5,556 nt of DNA. Source: DSQQ01 sp964443075 (GTDB lineage Bacteria; Chloroflexota; Anaerolineae; 4572-78; J111). Shown one piece after another: positions 1-5,509 of the stretch. Position 1 is the stretch's first letter; each line of letters starts with the position of its first letter. Position numbers and translations under genes: made by a program. The stretch is from the NCBI GenBank assembly GCA_964443075.1, contig CAYUCB010000460.1, positions 1 to 5,556 of the forward strand, in the 5' to 3' direction. The notes below the pieces were generated by a model. It saw only the letters and a program-made list of their open reading frames with translations. It ran no database searches and had not been told where the DNA came from.

Positions 1-686
1 AACCTACCATGACCCCCACCTTTACCCCCAGCCCTACCCCCATTCTACTGCCTAATGGCAATTTTGAACTGGGACCGGTAATTTGGACAATCTATTCAAG
101 ACGGGACTTTCCGGTTATTGTAACCACCTCGGGCGATCCACCGGTATTGCCCGTAGATCCTTACGGCAATTGGGCGGCCTGGTTGGGCGGCTTAGATGAT
201 GAATATTCATACATCGAGCAACGAGTTACCATTCCGCCAAACATGCACTATATCTCTTACAAATATTACCTGCAATCTTACGATCTTTGCGGCAGCCGAT
301 TAGGTACCCAAATTTATGATACCGCCGGTATCCGTATTGATAACACCGACATCTCAATGGATTTATCGGGCTGTACCCATGAATTATGCGCCGCTAATCC
401 AGATGCCAATACATGGCTGGAGTTAACTATTGATCTAACATTTTACGGCTTTGTAGATGGTCAATCTATTATGGTCAGGTTATGGGCCAATACAGATGCC
501 ACCAATACCAGTACTTTAATTGTTGATGATGTGAGATTTAAGAATGGCTATGATTTACCGCCGGCATCTATCGCCAGTATGAATAATCGCCCGGCAATCT
601 GGCTTAGAAAATTATCACCCGCTGAAGTTAGCGCCCAAAATTTAGCCTTGCCTATGTCAAAATCGGTTCAAACCGGCCTTAAATAA
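1..686 (+). CDS. C-terminal part of a secreted protein with Thr/Pro linker and beta-sandwich (CBM-like) domain; 5' partial
   Basis: The reading frame is open to the first base, and the codons before the first ATG (position 9) read Pro-Thr. That ATG therefore sits inside a Thr/Pro-rich linker (PTMTPTFTPSPTP) and is probably an internal Met, not a start; the true start lies left of the window. Numbering from that Met, a domain of about 160 residues follows. It opens with a PNGNFELG motif (15-22) and a Trp at 26, alternates hydrophobic and polar residues as a beta-rich fold would, and closes with a STLIVDDVRF strand (168-177). This opening and closing pattern is typical of carbohydrate-binding-module/jelly-roll domains of extracellular proteins. 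Cys94, Cys122 and Cys127 could form a disulfide, which also suits export. The last 45 residues show no membrane helix or sorting motif. The role (glycan binding, adhesion) is inference from domain type; no catalytic domain is visible in this part. Confidence 0.72.
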   Translation, partial: PTMTPTFTPSPTPILLPNGNFELGPVIWTIYSRRDFPVIVTTSGDPPVLPVDPYGNWAAWLGGLDDEYSYIEQRVTIPPNMHYISYKYYLQSYDLCGSRLGTQIYDTAGIRIDNTDISMDLSGCTHELCAANPDANTWLELTIDLTFYGFVDGQSIMVRLWANTDATNTSTLIVDDVRFKNGYDLPPASIASMNNRPAIWLRKLSPAEVSAQNLALPMSKSVQTGLK

Positions 687-694
687 GCCGGTTT
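670..694 (+). other. 8-bp hairpin straddling the stop codon of the first gene
   Basis: AAACCGGC (670-677) and GCCGGTTT (687-694) are perfect inverted copies separated by 9 bases that include the TAA stop. No T-run follows directly, so alone it is not a canonical intrinsic terminator. It lies 8 bases before the stronger hairpin at 703-734 and may assist 3'-end formation or protect the mRNA end. Confidence 0.4.
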
Positions 695-702
695 ACTTCA
701 AC

Positions 703-734
703 AAAAAACCGATGTCTGTAGACATCGGTTTTTT
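703..734. terminator. Bidirectional intrinsic terminator between convergent genes
   Basis: A perfect 14-bp inverted repeat: six A plus CCGATGTC (703-716), a TGTA loop (717-720), then GACATCGG plus six T (721-734). Because the flanks are A6 and T6, the hairpin is followed by a U-run whichever strand is transcribed. It lies 16 bases after the stop of the + strand gene (684-686) and 42 bases beyond the stop of the - strand gene (777-779), so it is placed to end both transcripts. Confidence 0.88.
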
Positions 735-776
735 GTTTGCCCACTAAATAAAGAAATGAGCAACGTTCCCTTTCAG

Positions 777-1715
777 CTATTTATCCTCAAGGCGATTGGC
801 CCGTAACCTGACCAAACCTGCCACCGGTAAGACTATTAAAACCGCTACCATTATAACTATGGTTGAGATTGATTGCTCTTTAGGCAAAACACCGCCTACA
901 TTAGGCATGTCGGTATAACCACAACGAGCCAAAGTTTGTATATCAGTAAAATTACCCACCGATAACGCGCCGCCATCGGGCAGGCGCAATTTATCAGGAT
1001 CGGGTGCCGGCCCGTCGCCGCGATAAAAACCCAAAGCAAATGATTGAGTTTCCTCCAAACCGCTAGAAAAAGCCACGACATTGGCATTAAGCATATGGGC
1101 ATCCGGCGGTAAGTTCAAATTAAGATTAATTGGCCCGGCCCCCAAATTAGGAAAATAGAAGTAACCATTGTCATCCGTACCCCAGGTAATTTCAAAGGTA
1201 ATGCCTTTAGCCATAACCGGCACACTTCTGGAGGGCACGGCAAACCATTCACCCGGCTTATTAACATCCGGGTGAAATTCGTAAACCTTGCCATCAATCC
1301 GGGTATCGGTTATCGGCACAATCTTTCCACCCTTTTTAGAACACGTTCGATCTAAATCATCAAGGTACGCCTCAAACTGGGCAGCATCAGTCGTATCAAA
1401 CCCAAAATCAACTTTAATTTCATTGGAGCAAGTTTGTTCGCGGGCATCAGGATTATCAGCCAAAAAATCATCAAGCTGGCTAATAGGTATTTCCACTCCC
1501 CCCCTTATAAAGGTAACCCGGACATAATACTGTTTATTAAAAGGGTCGGGTTGAAATAATTCAGATATTCGATCATCTTTATCCATACACTTAAACATGG
1601 TTGGATTCATCGGCCCAATAGTACCCCCCGGTTCTCCCCCCCTAACCGGAGTTGGATAAATAACTGTTAGGGCCAGAGCCAGAAAAAGACCCAAAATAGG
1701 TATACAATATTTCAT
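777..1715 (-). CDS. Secreted, C-terminally membrane-anchored protein of unknown function
   Basis: I do not recognise a named family. The chosen start is ATG at 1715-1713, because AGGAG at 1729-1725 then has a 9-base spacing; a TTG three codons upstream (1724-1722) would touch the ribosome binding site. This gives 312 residues. Residues 1-26 look like a signal peptide (Lys2, then ILGLFLALALTVIY, then a PTPVRGG cleavage region). Cys43, Cys96, Cys125 and Cys265 in the mature part could form two disulfides. Residues about 137-205 resemble a carboxypeptidase-regulatory/SdrD-B-like beta sandwich: a DGKVYEF strand, then a TDDNGYFYFPNLGAGP signature (180-195) and an LNLNLPPD strand. The C-terminus has VGGVLP (273-278), one hydrophobic helix (about 282-302) and a basic tail (RLRANR), a layout typical of surface proteins held in the membrane or processed by a sorting enzyme. 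It is probably monocistronic, with its own promoter and a terminator at 703-734. Surface role is well supported; biochemical function is unknown. Confidence 0.8.
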   Translation of the reverse strand: MKYCIPILGLFLALALTVIYPTPVRGGEPGGTIGPMNPTMFKCMDKDDRISELFQPDPFNKQYYVRVTFIRGGVEIPISQLDDFLADNPDAREQTCSNEIKVDFGFDTTDAAQFEAYLDDLDRTCSKKGGKIVPITDTRIDGKVYEFHPDVNKPGEWFAVPSRSVPVMAKGITFEITWGTDDNGYFYFPNLGAGPINLNLNLPPDAHMLNANVVAFSSGLEETQSFALGFYRGDGPAPDPDKLRLPDGGALSVGNFTDIQTLARCGYTDMPNVGGVLPKEQSISTIVIMVAVLIVLPVAGLVRLRANRLEDK

Positions 1716-1724
1716 AGGTAACAA

Positions 1725-1729
1725 CTCCT
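1725..1729 (-). promoter_or_regulatory. Ribosome binding site that fixes the start of the surface protein gene
   Basis: On the - strand this reads AGGAG, 9 bases before the ATG at 1715-1713. It lies directly against the alternative TTG at 1724-1722, leaving no spacing for that codon, so the shorter 312-residue product is preferred over a 315-residue one. Confidence 0.75.
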
Positions 1730-1757
1730 ACACGCTACTTTCCATAATCATAATTCC

Positions 1758-1786
1758 ATTGTATCACAACTGAGTTATAGAATCAA
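1758..1786 (-). promoter_or_regulatory. Sigma-70-type promoter of the surface protein gene
   Basis: Read on the - strand: -35 TTGATT (1786-1781), a 17-base spacer, then -10 TACAAT (1763-1758) preceded by TGA, which fits the extended -10 TGn motif. Predicted transcription start is near 1751, giving a leader of about 35 bases that contains the AGGAG ribosome binding site. A small inverted repeat (ACCTC-GGTT-GAGGT, 1786-1799) abuts the upstream edge of the -35; whether it binds anything is unknown. Confidence 0.65.
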
Positions 1787-1824
1787 CCTCGGTTGAGGTG
1801 AAATGATTTTTATAAAGAGAGGTC

Positions 1825-1913
1825 GAATCACGAAATTAGAGGAAGGAATGAAAAACGCGAAATTTTTGTTCCGCTGTACGGGGGTAACATTTTTTTCGTG
1901 TTCATCGTGATTC
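1825..1913. repeat. Inverted-repeat-bounded intergenic element, possibly a dispersed repeat
   Basis: The ends are perfect 9-base inverted copies, GAATCACGA (1825-1833) and TCGTGATTC (1905-1913). A second overlapping match pairs CACGAAA (1829-1835) with TTTCGTG (1894-1900). The 71 bases between the 9-base arms carry no gene. It ends 13 bases before the -35 of the rightward promoter. CACGA-rich elements of this kind recur in intergenic DNA of some environmental bacterial genomes, but only one copy is in this window, so repeat status is inference. Confidence 0.35.
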
Positions 1914-1926
1914 AATACTCATGGGT

Positions 1927-1955
1927 TTGACAAGTGGTTTGAGACATGGTATTAT
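1927..1955 (+). promoter_or_regulatory. Strong sigma-70-type promoter for the HAD hydrolase gene (and possibly gnd)
   Basis: A consensus -35 TTGACA (1927-1932), a 17-base spacer, and -10 TATTAT (1950-1955) immediately preceded by TGG, which supplies an extended -10 TGn motif. Predicted start of transcription is near 1962, leaving a leader of about 70 bases to the ATG at 2032. This is the best promoter match in the window. No terminator with a T-run lies between the HAD gene and gnd, so the transcript may continue into gnd. Confidence 0.8.
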
Positions 1956-1963
1956 CGAAATCG

Positions 1964-1977
1964 TGCACACGTGTGCA
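1964..1977. promoter_or_regulatory. Perfect 14-bp palindrome at the predicted transcription start: candidate operator
   Basis: TGCACACGTGTGCA is a perfect palindrome with a central CG, at about +3 to +16 relative to the predicted start. A repressor bound here would block promoter clearance. Even-length, CG-centred operators are characteristic of LacI/GalR-family repressors, which often control sugar genes, so this is a reasonable but unproven guess. No regulator gene is in the window. As RNA it would form only a 5-bp stem with an ACGT loop, so a DNA site is more likely than an RNA element. Confidence 0.55.
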
Positions 1978-2020
1978 TAATGCTGGCCCTCGTAAAATCA
2001 ACTCTGTTTCAACTAAAATA

Positions 2021-2025
2021 AGGAG
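2021..2025 (+). promoter_or_regulatory. Ribosome binding site choosing between two adjacent ATG codons
   Basis: AGGAG is followed by two tandem ATGs, at 2029-2031 (3-base spacing) and 2032-2034 (6-base spacing). The second has the more normal spacing and is preferred; the proteins differ by a single Met. Confidence 0.65.
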
Positions 2026-2031
2026 ATAATG

Positions 2032-2928
2032 ATGAATATCCCCGAAGCAGCTCGACCGTTGGTTGAGTTGAAACCGATTCACCCCTTTTTTATCGGGATT
2101 GATTCAGATGGTTGCGCCTTTGATACCATGGAGATTAAGCACAAAGAATGTTTTTGTCCCAACATCATTAAATATTGGGACTTGCAACCGGTTTCCAAAT
2201 ACGCCCGTGAAGCGGTGGAGTTTGTTAACCTTTACTCCAAATGGCGGGGTATCAACCGTTGGCCGGCCCTGATGATGGTGTTCGACTTGCTGCGCGAGCG
2301 CCCCGAAGTTCAGGCCAGAAACGCCCGTGTGCCAGAAGCCACCCAGGTGCGCCAATTTCTGGCGGCTACGGGCTTTCCCCAGAGCAACGACGGCCTTAAA
2401 GCCTACATGGCCCAATACCCCCACCCGGAACTGGAGCAAGCCCTGGCCTGGAGCCTGGCGGTTAACCGCACCATCGAGGATATGGTTTATGGCATCCCCC
2501 CTTTTCCCTACTTGCGCGAAAGTCTGGCTTACCTGTTTGACCAGGCCGACATGATGGTTATCTCCCAAACCCCCGGCGAAGCCCTGGAGCGGGAGTGGGC
2601 CGAACATGAGATTGATAAGTTTGTGCGGCTGATTGCCGGGCAAGAACGCGGCACTAAAACCCAACATCTGGCTTACGCTGCTGTTAACAAATACCCCTCA
2701 GACCACATCTTAATGATTGGCGATGCCCCCGGCGATATGAAAGCCGCCCGCGCCAACAAAGCTCTCTTCTTTCCCATCAACCCCGGCCATGAAGAAGAAA
2801 GCTGGCGGCGCTTTTACGAGGAAGGGCTGCACAAATTCCTGGCTCTGGAATACGCCGGCGATTACGAAGCCGGCCTCATCACCGAATTTGAAAAACTTAT
2901 GCCCGAAATTCCCCCCTGGCAAAAATAG
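2032..2928 (+). CDS. HAD-superfamily phosphohydrolase
   Basis: The start at 2032 is chosen for its 6-base spacing from AGGAG; a tandem ATG at 2029 would add one Met. The 298-residue product carries the four HAD motifs. Motif I is GIDSDGCAFDT with nucleophile Asp24 and general acid Asp26. Motif II is MMVISQT with Ser178. Motif III is the Lys of RGTKTQ (Lys209). Motif IV is MIGDAPGDM with Asp231 and Asp235, the Mg2+ ligands. About 130 residues of mostly helical sequence between motifs I and II form a large C1-type cap, which would set substrate choice. No signal peptide or membrane helix is present, so it is cytoplasmic. The fold and phosphatase chemistry are well supported. The substrate is not visible in the sequence; its position before gnd suggests a sugar phosphate or phosphorylated sugar acid, which is inference. 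The tail after motif IV (about 245-298) is Glu-rich and acidic. Confidence 0.88.
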   Translation: MNIPEAARPLVELKPIHPFFIGIDSDGCAFDTMEIKHKECFCPNIIKYWDLQPVSKYAREAVEFVNLYSKWRGINRWPALMMVFDLLRERPEVQARNARVPEATQVRQFLAATGFPQSNDGLKAYMAQYPHPELEQALAWSLAVNRTIEDMVYGIPPFPYLRESLAYLFDQADMMVISQTPGEALEREWAEHEIDKFVRLIAGQERGTKTQHLAYAAVNKYPSDHILMIGDAPGDMKAARANKALFFPINPGHEEESWRRFYEEGLHKFLALEYAGDYEAGLITEFEKLMPEIPPWQK

Positions 2929-2977
2929 GGTTATTATCATATGGGTGTATTTCATTTCGGTTGAAAAAATGCCATTG

Positions 2978-3044
2978 TAAAACGTGAAACGTAAAACGTA
3001 ATGGTTTTCTCTATAAATCCTTACGTTTTACGCATTACGTTTTA
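2978..3044. repeat. Imperfect hairpin built of heptad repeats between the HAD gene and gnd
   Basis: The left arm (2978-3001) holds three consecutive 7-base units, AAAACGT, GAAACGT and AAAACGT. The right arm (3021-3044) holds ACGTTTT, ACGCATT and ACGTTTT. The 24-base arms are inverted copies matching at 21 positions, with a 19-base loop. No T-run follows, so it is not a classical terminator. In RNA it would form a long A/U-rich stem that could modulate expression between the two genes. I recall similar AACGT-type elements scattered in intergenic DNA of Chloroflexota-like genomes, but could not check. Confidence 0.6.
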
Positions 3045-3094
3045 TGAGAATCAGATTGTCAACTTATTTGAAACACACCCTTATCATATAATTT

Positions 3095-3100
3095 GGAGGT
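3095..3100 (+). promoter_or_regulatory. Strong ribosome binding site of gnd
   Basis: GGAGGT lies 9 bases before the ATG at 3110, a strong Shine-Dalgarno match that supports this start. The residues that follow (MSKADIGLIGLAVMG) match the usual N-terminus of 6-phosphogluconate dehydrogenases. Confidence 0.8.
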
Positions 3101-3109
3101 AACTAAATT

Positions 3110-4561
3110 ATGTCAAAAGCGGATATTGGCTTAATTGGTCTGGCGGTAATGGGCCAAAACCTGGTATTGAACATGGACGACCACGGCTTTACCGTGGCCG
3201 TTTACAACCGCACCCTTTCTAAAGTAGACGAGTTTCTCAATGGCAATGCCAAAGGCACCAAAGTTATCGGCGCGCACTCGCTTGAAGAATTAGCCAGCCT
3301 GCTCAAAAAGCCCCGCCGGGTGATGTTGATGGTTAAGGCGGGCCAGGCGGTGGATGAGTTTATTGACCATCTACTGCCCCACCTTGAGCCGGGCGACATT
3401 ATTATTGACGGCGGCAACTCTAATTTTGACGATTCCAGCCGCCGCACCCGCTACGTTGAGTCAAAAGGCTTATTCTACATCGGCACCGGTGTTTCCGGGG
3501 GCGAAGAGGGCGCCCGGCACGGCCCCTCGATTATGCCGGGAGGGTCATTGTCGGCCTGGCGGCATGTCAAGCCGATTTTTCAGGCCATTGCTGCTAAAGT
3601 TGATGATGGCTTACCCTGCTGTGATTGGGTGGGCGAAAATGGGGCCGGTCACTTTGTAAAGATGGTGCACAACGGCATTGAATATGGCGACATGCAGCTT
3701 ATCTGCGAGTCGTATGATTTGATGCAGCGCATTCTGGGCATGTCAGCCGATGAAATGCACCCGGTTTTTGCCGAGTGGAACGCCGGTAAACTGGATTCGT
3801 ATCTCATCCAGATTACCCGTGATATTCTGGCCTTTAAAGATGAAGACGGCCAAGCGCTGGTAGACAAAATTCTGGACACCGCCGGGCAAAAAGGCACCGG
3901 CAAATGGACGGTTATCTCCGCCCTGGATACGGGCATCCCCCTGACCCTGATTGGCGAAGCGGTGTTGGCCCGCTCGTTATCGGCTCTAAAGGCCGAGCGG
4001 GTGGCGGCCTCACAAATTCTCAGTGGCCCCTCCGGCCAATTTGAGGGCGACAAACAGGCTTTTATCAACGATATCCGCGAGGCTCTTTACGCCTCTAAAA
4101 TTGTCTCTTACGCTCAGGGCTACATGCTCATGCGGGCGGCGGCCCAGGAGTACAACTGGAATCTTAATTACGGCGGCATTGCCCTGATGTGGCGCGGCGG
4201 CTGTATCATCCGTTCTGCTTTTTTAAGTAAGATTAAAGAAGCCTTTGATAAAGAAGCCAACCTGACCAACCTGCTGCTGGATTCTTACTTTAAAGAGCAG
4301 GTTGAAGTGGCTCAAGGGGCCTGGCGGCGAGTGGTGGCCAAAGCGGTTGAGTTGGGCGTGCCTGTGCCGGCCATGTCCAGCGCCCTGGCCTTTTTCGATG
4401 GGTATCGCCAGGGACGTTTGCCGGCCAACCTGCTGCAAGCCCAGCGCGATTACTTTGGGGCGCACACCTACGAGCGGCTTGACCGGCCCCGCGGCCAATT
4501 CTTCCACACCAACTGGACTGGCAGCGGCGGCGATGTCACCGCCGGGACTTACGTCGCCTAG
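3110..4561 (+). CDS. gnd: 6-phosphogluconate dehydrogenase, decarboxylating (NADP+)
   Basis: Catalyses NADP+-dependent oxidative decarboxylation of 6-phosphogluconate to ribulose 5-phosphate, CO2 and NADPH in the cytoplasmic oxidative pentose phosphate pathway. The 483-residue length matches the long dimeric form of the family. The Rossmann domain begins with GLIGLAVMG (7-15) and VYNRT (31-35); Arg34 in this position contacts the 2'-phosphate of NADP+. Further hallmarks are MLMVKAG (72-78), DGGNS (100-104), GVSGGEEGARHGPSIMPGG (127-145) and the catalytic stretch GHFVKMVHNGIEYGDMQ with Lys184, Asn188 and Glu191. The large helical domain carries GQKGTGKWT (259-267) and ALMWRGGCIIRS (358-369). 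The C-terminal QRDYFGAHTYE holds Arg446 and His452, which bind substrate phosphate across the dimer, and FFHTNWTG follows. All expected residues are present, so it should be active. A 181-base gap separates it from the HAD gene upstream. Confidence 0.97.
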   Translation: MSKADIGLIGLAVMGQNLVLNMDDHGFTVAVYNRTLSKVDEFLNGNAKGTKVIGAHSLEELASLLKKPRRVMLMVKAGQAVDEFIDHLLPHLEPGDIIIDGGNSNFDDSSRRTRYVESKGLFYIGTGVSGGEEGARHGPSIMPGGSLSAWRHVKPIFQAIAAKVDDGLPCCDWVGENGAGHFVKMVHNGIEYGDMQLICESYDLMQRILGMSADEMHPVFAEWNAGKLDSYLIQITRDILAFKDEDGQALVDKILDTAGQKGTGKWTVISALDTGIPLTLIGEAVLARSLSALKAERVAASQILSGPSGQFEGDKQAFINDIREALYASKIVSYAQGYMLMRAAAQEYNWNLNYGGIALMWRGGCIIRSAFLSKIKEAFDKEANLTNLLLDSYFKEQVEVAQGAWRRVVAKAVELGVPVPAMSSALAFFDGYRQGRLPANLLQAQRDYFGAHTYERLDRPRGQFFHTNWTGSGGDVTAGTYVA

Positions 4562-4589
4562 GTTTCAAAACCAAAAAGAATGAAACTAT

Positions 4590-4635
4590 GGAGTCCAAAC
4601 GCATTACATTTGGACTCCTGCAAATTTATTTTTTT
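4590..4635 (+). terminator. Hairpin plus T-rich tract after gnd: terminator or leaky attenuator of the lipoprotein gene
   Basis: GGAGTCCAAA (4590-4599) and TTTGGACTCC (4609-4618) form a perfect 10-bp stem with a 9-base loop, 28 bases after the gnd stop. A T-rich stretch follows at 4625-4635, ending in seven T. About six non-T bases (TGCAAA) separate the stem from the T-rich stretch, so it is weaker than a textbook intrinsic terminator. The last T touches the AGGAGG of the next gene, so any downstream transcript would have to read through this structure or start within it. Confidence 0.6.
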
Positions 4636-4641
4636 AGGAGG
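4636..4641 (+). promoter_or_regulatory. Ribosome binding site that fixes the lipoprotein start
   Basis: AGGAGG lies 7 bases before the ATG at 4649. The frame is open further upstream to an ATG at 4580, but that one has no ribosome binding site and would put 23 extra residues, encoded by the hairpin, ahead of the signal peptide. The start at 4649 is therefore preferred. Confidence 0.88.
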
Positions 4642-4648
4642 ACAATTT

Positions 4649-5299
4649 ATGAAAATTCAAAACCCCAAGCCGTATCCAATTTTGCTGCTGCTTTTGACCC
4701 TGGCGATGGTTACGCTGATAATCGGTTGTACTCCCGGTCAAGGCGAGGCTACCAAACTGCCCGATGTGGTTGATAATGCGGCGGCTCCTAAGTCAACGAC
4801 TGCCCCAACAGACATCCCCAAGCCGCGTACCGTGGGTGATGCCCCCCAGGGTACCGATGAAATGCAATTGGATGCCCAACTGGCTGACCAATTGGCCGCC
4901 ATTGAGGCCGAAGGTGAAGCGCAGGGAACCGATGTGGTTGCCACCAGAGTAGCCGCCCAAGAAGCAGCGGTAGCCAGTGGCTATGCGGCTCCGGCAGATT
5001 TTACCAGTGTATTTTACGGCAAGTGGCAACAACCCTCTCAGCCGGCGCAAGGCGTTATTGTGGTCTTAAATGAAGACTCCACCGCCATTGTCTCAGCCCA
5101 AGATATTACGGACCCTAACCTCTCGACCACTCAGGGGGGCATCTGGAAGTTTGAAAAGCCGGGATTGGCCACCATTGCTATTACCGGGAAATCACCTGCC
5201 GAGCTTAAACTTGAGTATGAGCAAGGAAAAGGGCTATTTTTGCGAGGTGGCCCGTTTGGCGATGCCGGTATCATTATGGGGATGTATACCCCAAACTAA
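4649..5299 (+). CDS. Lipoprotein of unknown function with a C-terminal beta-rich domain
   Basis: The start is set by AGGAGG at 4636-4641 and gives 216 residues. Residues 1-27 are a lipoprotein signal peptide: Lys2 and Lys7, the hydrophobic core ILLLLLTLAMVTLIIG, and a lipobox IIGC with Cys27 as the lipidation site. Residues 28-70 are a Pro/Thr/Ala-rich linker, and 71-112 an Ala/Glu/Gln-rich, probably helical stretch. Residues about 118-216 look like a compact beta domain: FYGKW (122-126), GVIVVLNEDSTAIVS (135-149), GGIWKFEKPGLATIAITG (163-180), LKLEYEQGKGLFLRGGP (186-202) and a final GIIMGMY strand. This order, a Gly-x-Trp strand, a strand with Asp/Ser turn, then a second Gly-x-Trp strand, recalls small lipocalin/NlpE-like barrels that monitor or bind ligands at the cell surface, but I cannot assign a family. 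It follows gnd on the same strand, separated by a terminator-like hairpin; a functional link to gnd is not implied. Confidence 0.82.
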   Translation: MKIQNPKPYPILLLLLTLAMVTLIIGCTPGQGEATKLPDVVDNAAAPKSTTAPTDIPKPRTVGDAPQGTDEMQLDAQLADQLAAIEAEGEAQGTDVVATRVAAQEAAVASGYAAPADFTSVFYGKWQQPSQPAQGVIVVLNEDSTAIVSAQDITDPNLSTTQGGIWKFEKPGLATIAITGKSPAELKLEYEQGKGLFLRGGPFGDAGIIMGMYTPN

Positions 5300-5380
5300 T
5301 GGCTCTGTTGGGTTGCTGTACTCAAAAAAGACATATACTCGGCACGGTCACAAATTTAACTTTTGGCAGTTTGGAATAGG

Positions 5381-5409
5381 ACACAGATTTACACAGATTT
5401 CACGGATTT
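5381..5409. repeat. Tandem 10-base direct repeat
   Basis: ACACAGATTT occurs twice back to back (5381-5390, 5391-5400), followed by a degenerate third unit CACGGATTT (5401-5409). From memory, ACACAGATTT-type strings recur in intergenic DNA of many environmental genomes, including Chloroflexota; their function is not known to me. No other copy is in the window. Confidence 0.6.
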
Positions 5410-5509
5410 TTGTAGGGGTCAACAACATGTTGAAGCGGCGGATATGAGGATTCAGCGAATAATACCGGTTAAAATTCAGGTTTAAGGTCATGACTTACGC
5501 CTGTCACTG

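Noticed and set aside
1722..1724. TTG as start of the minus-strand surface protein
   Set aside because: It directly abuts the AGGAG site with no spacing; the ATG at 1713-1715 has a 9-base spacing and begins a normal signal peptide.
2104..2667. 187-codon open frame antisense to the HAD gene
   Set aside because: It lies wholly inside a gene with all four HAD motifs, has no ribosome binding site or recognisable domain, and is explained as a shadow of the HAD coding frame.
3056..3092. Possible gnd promoter: TTGTCA (3056-3061) and TATAAT (3087-3092)
   Set aside because: The spacer is 25 bases, far from 16-18, and the alternative TTGAAA (3068-3073) leaves only 13. A start directed by this TATAAT would fall at about 3099, inside the ribosome binding site.
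3649..4068. 139-codon open frame antisense to gnd
   Set aside because: It overlaps the catalytic core of a clearly recognised gnd; its composition is that of a reverse-frame shadow.
4580..4648. Upstream in-frame ATG at 4580 as lipoprotein start
   Set aside because: It has no ribosome binding site, its extra residues are encoded by a hairpin, and they would bury the lipoprotein signal peptide; the ATG at 4649 has AGGAGG at 7 bases.
5290..5312. CCCAA/TTGGG inverted repeat at the lipoprotein stop as a terminator
   Set aside because: Only 5 bp with a 13-base loop and no following T-run.
5381..5409. CRISPR-like repeat
   Set aside because: The 10-base units are adjacent with no spacers and only three copies, so it is a simple tandem repeat.
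5070..5447. 125-codon open frame overlapping the lipoprotein 3' end
   Set aside because: More than half lies in another frame of the lipoprotein gene and the rest runs through the tandem repeat; no ribosome binding site or domain.
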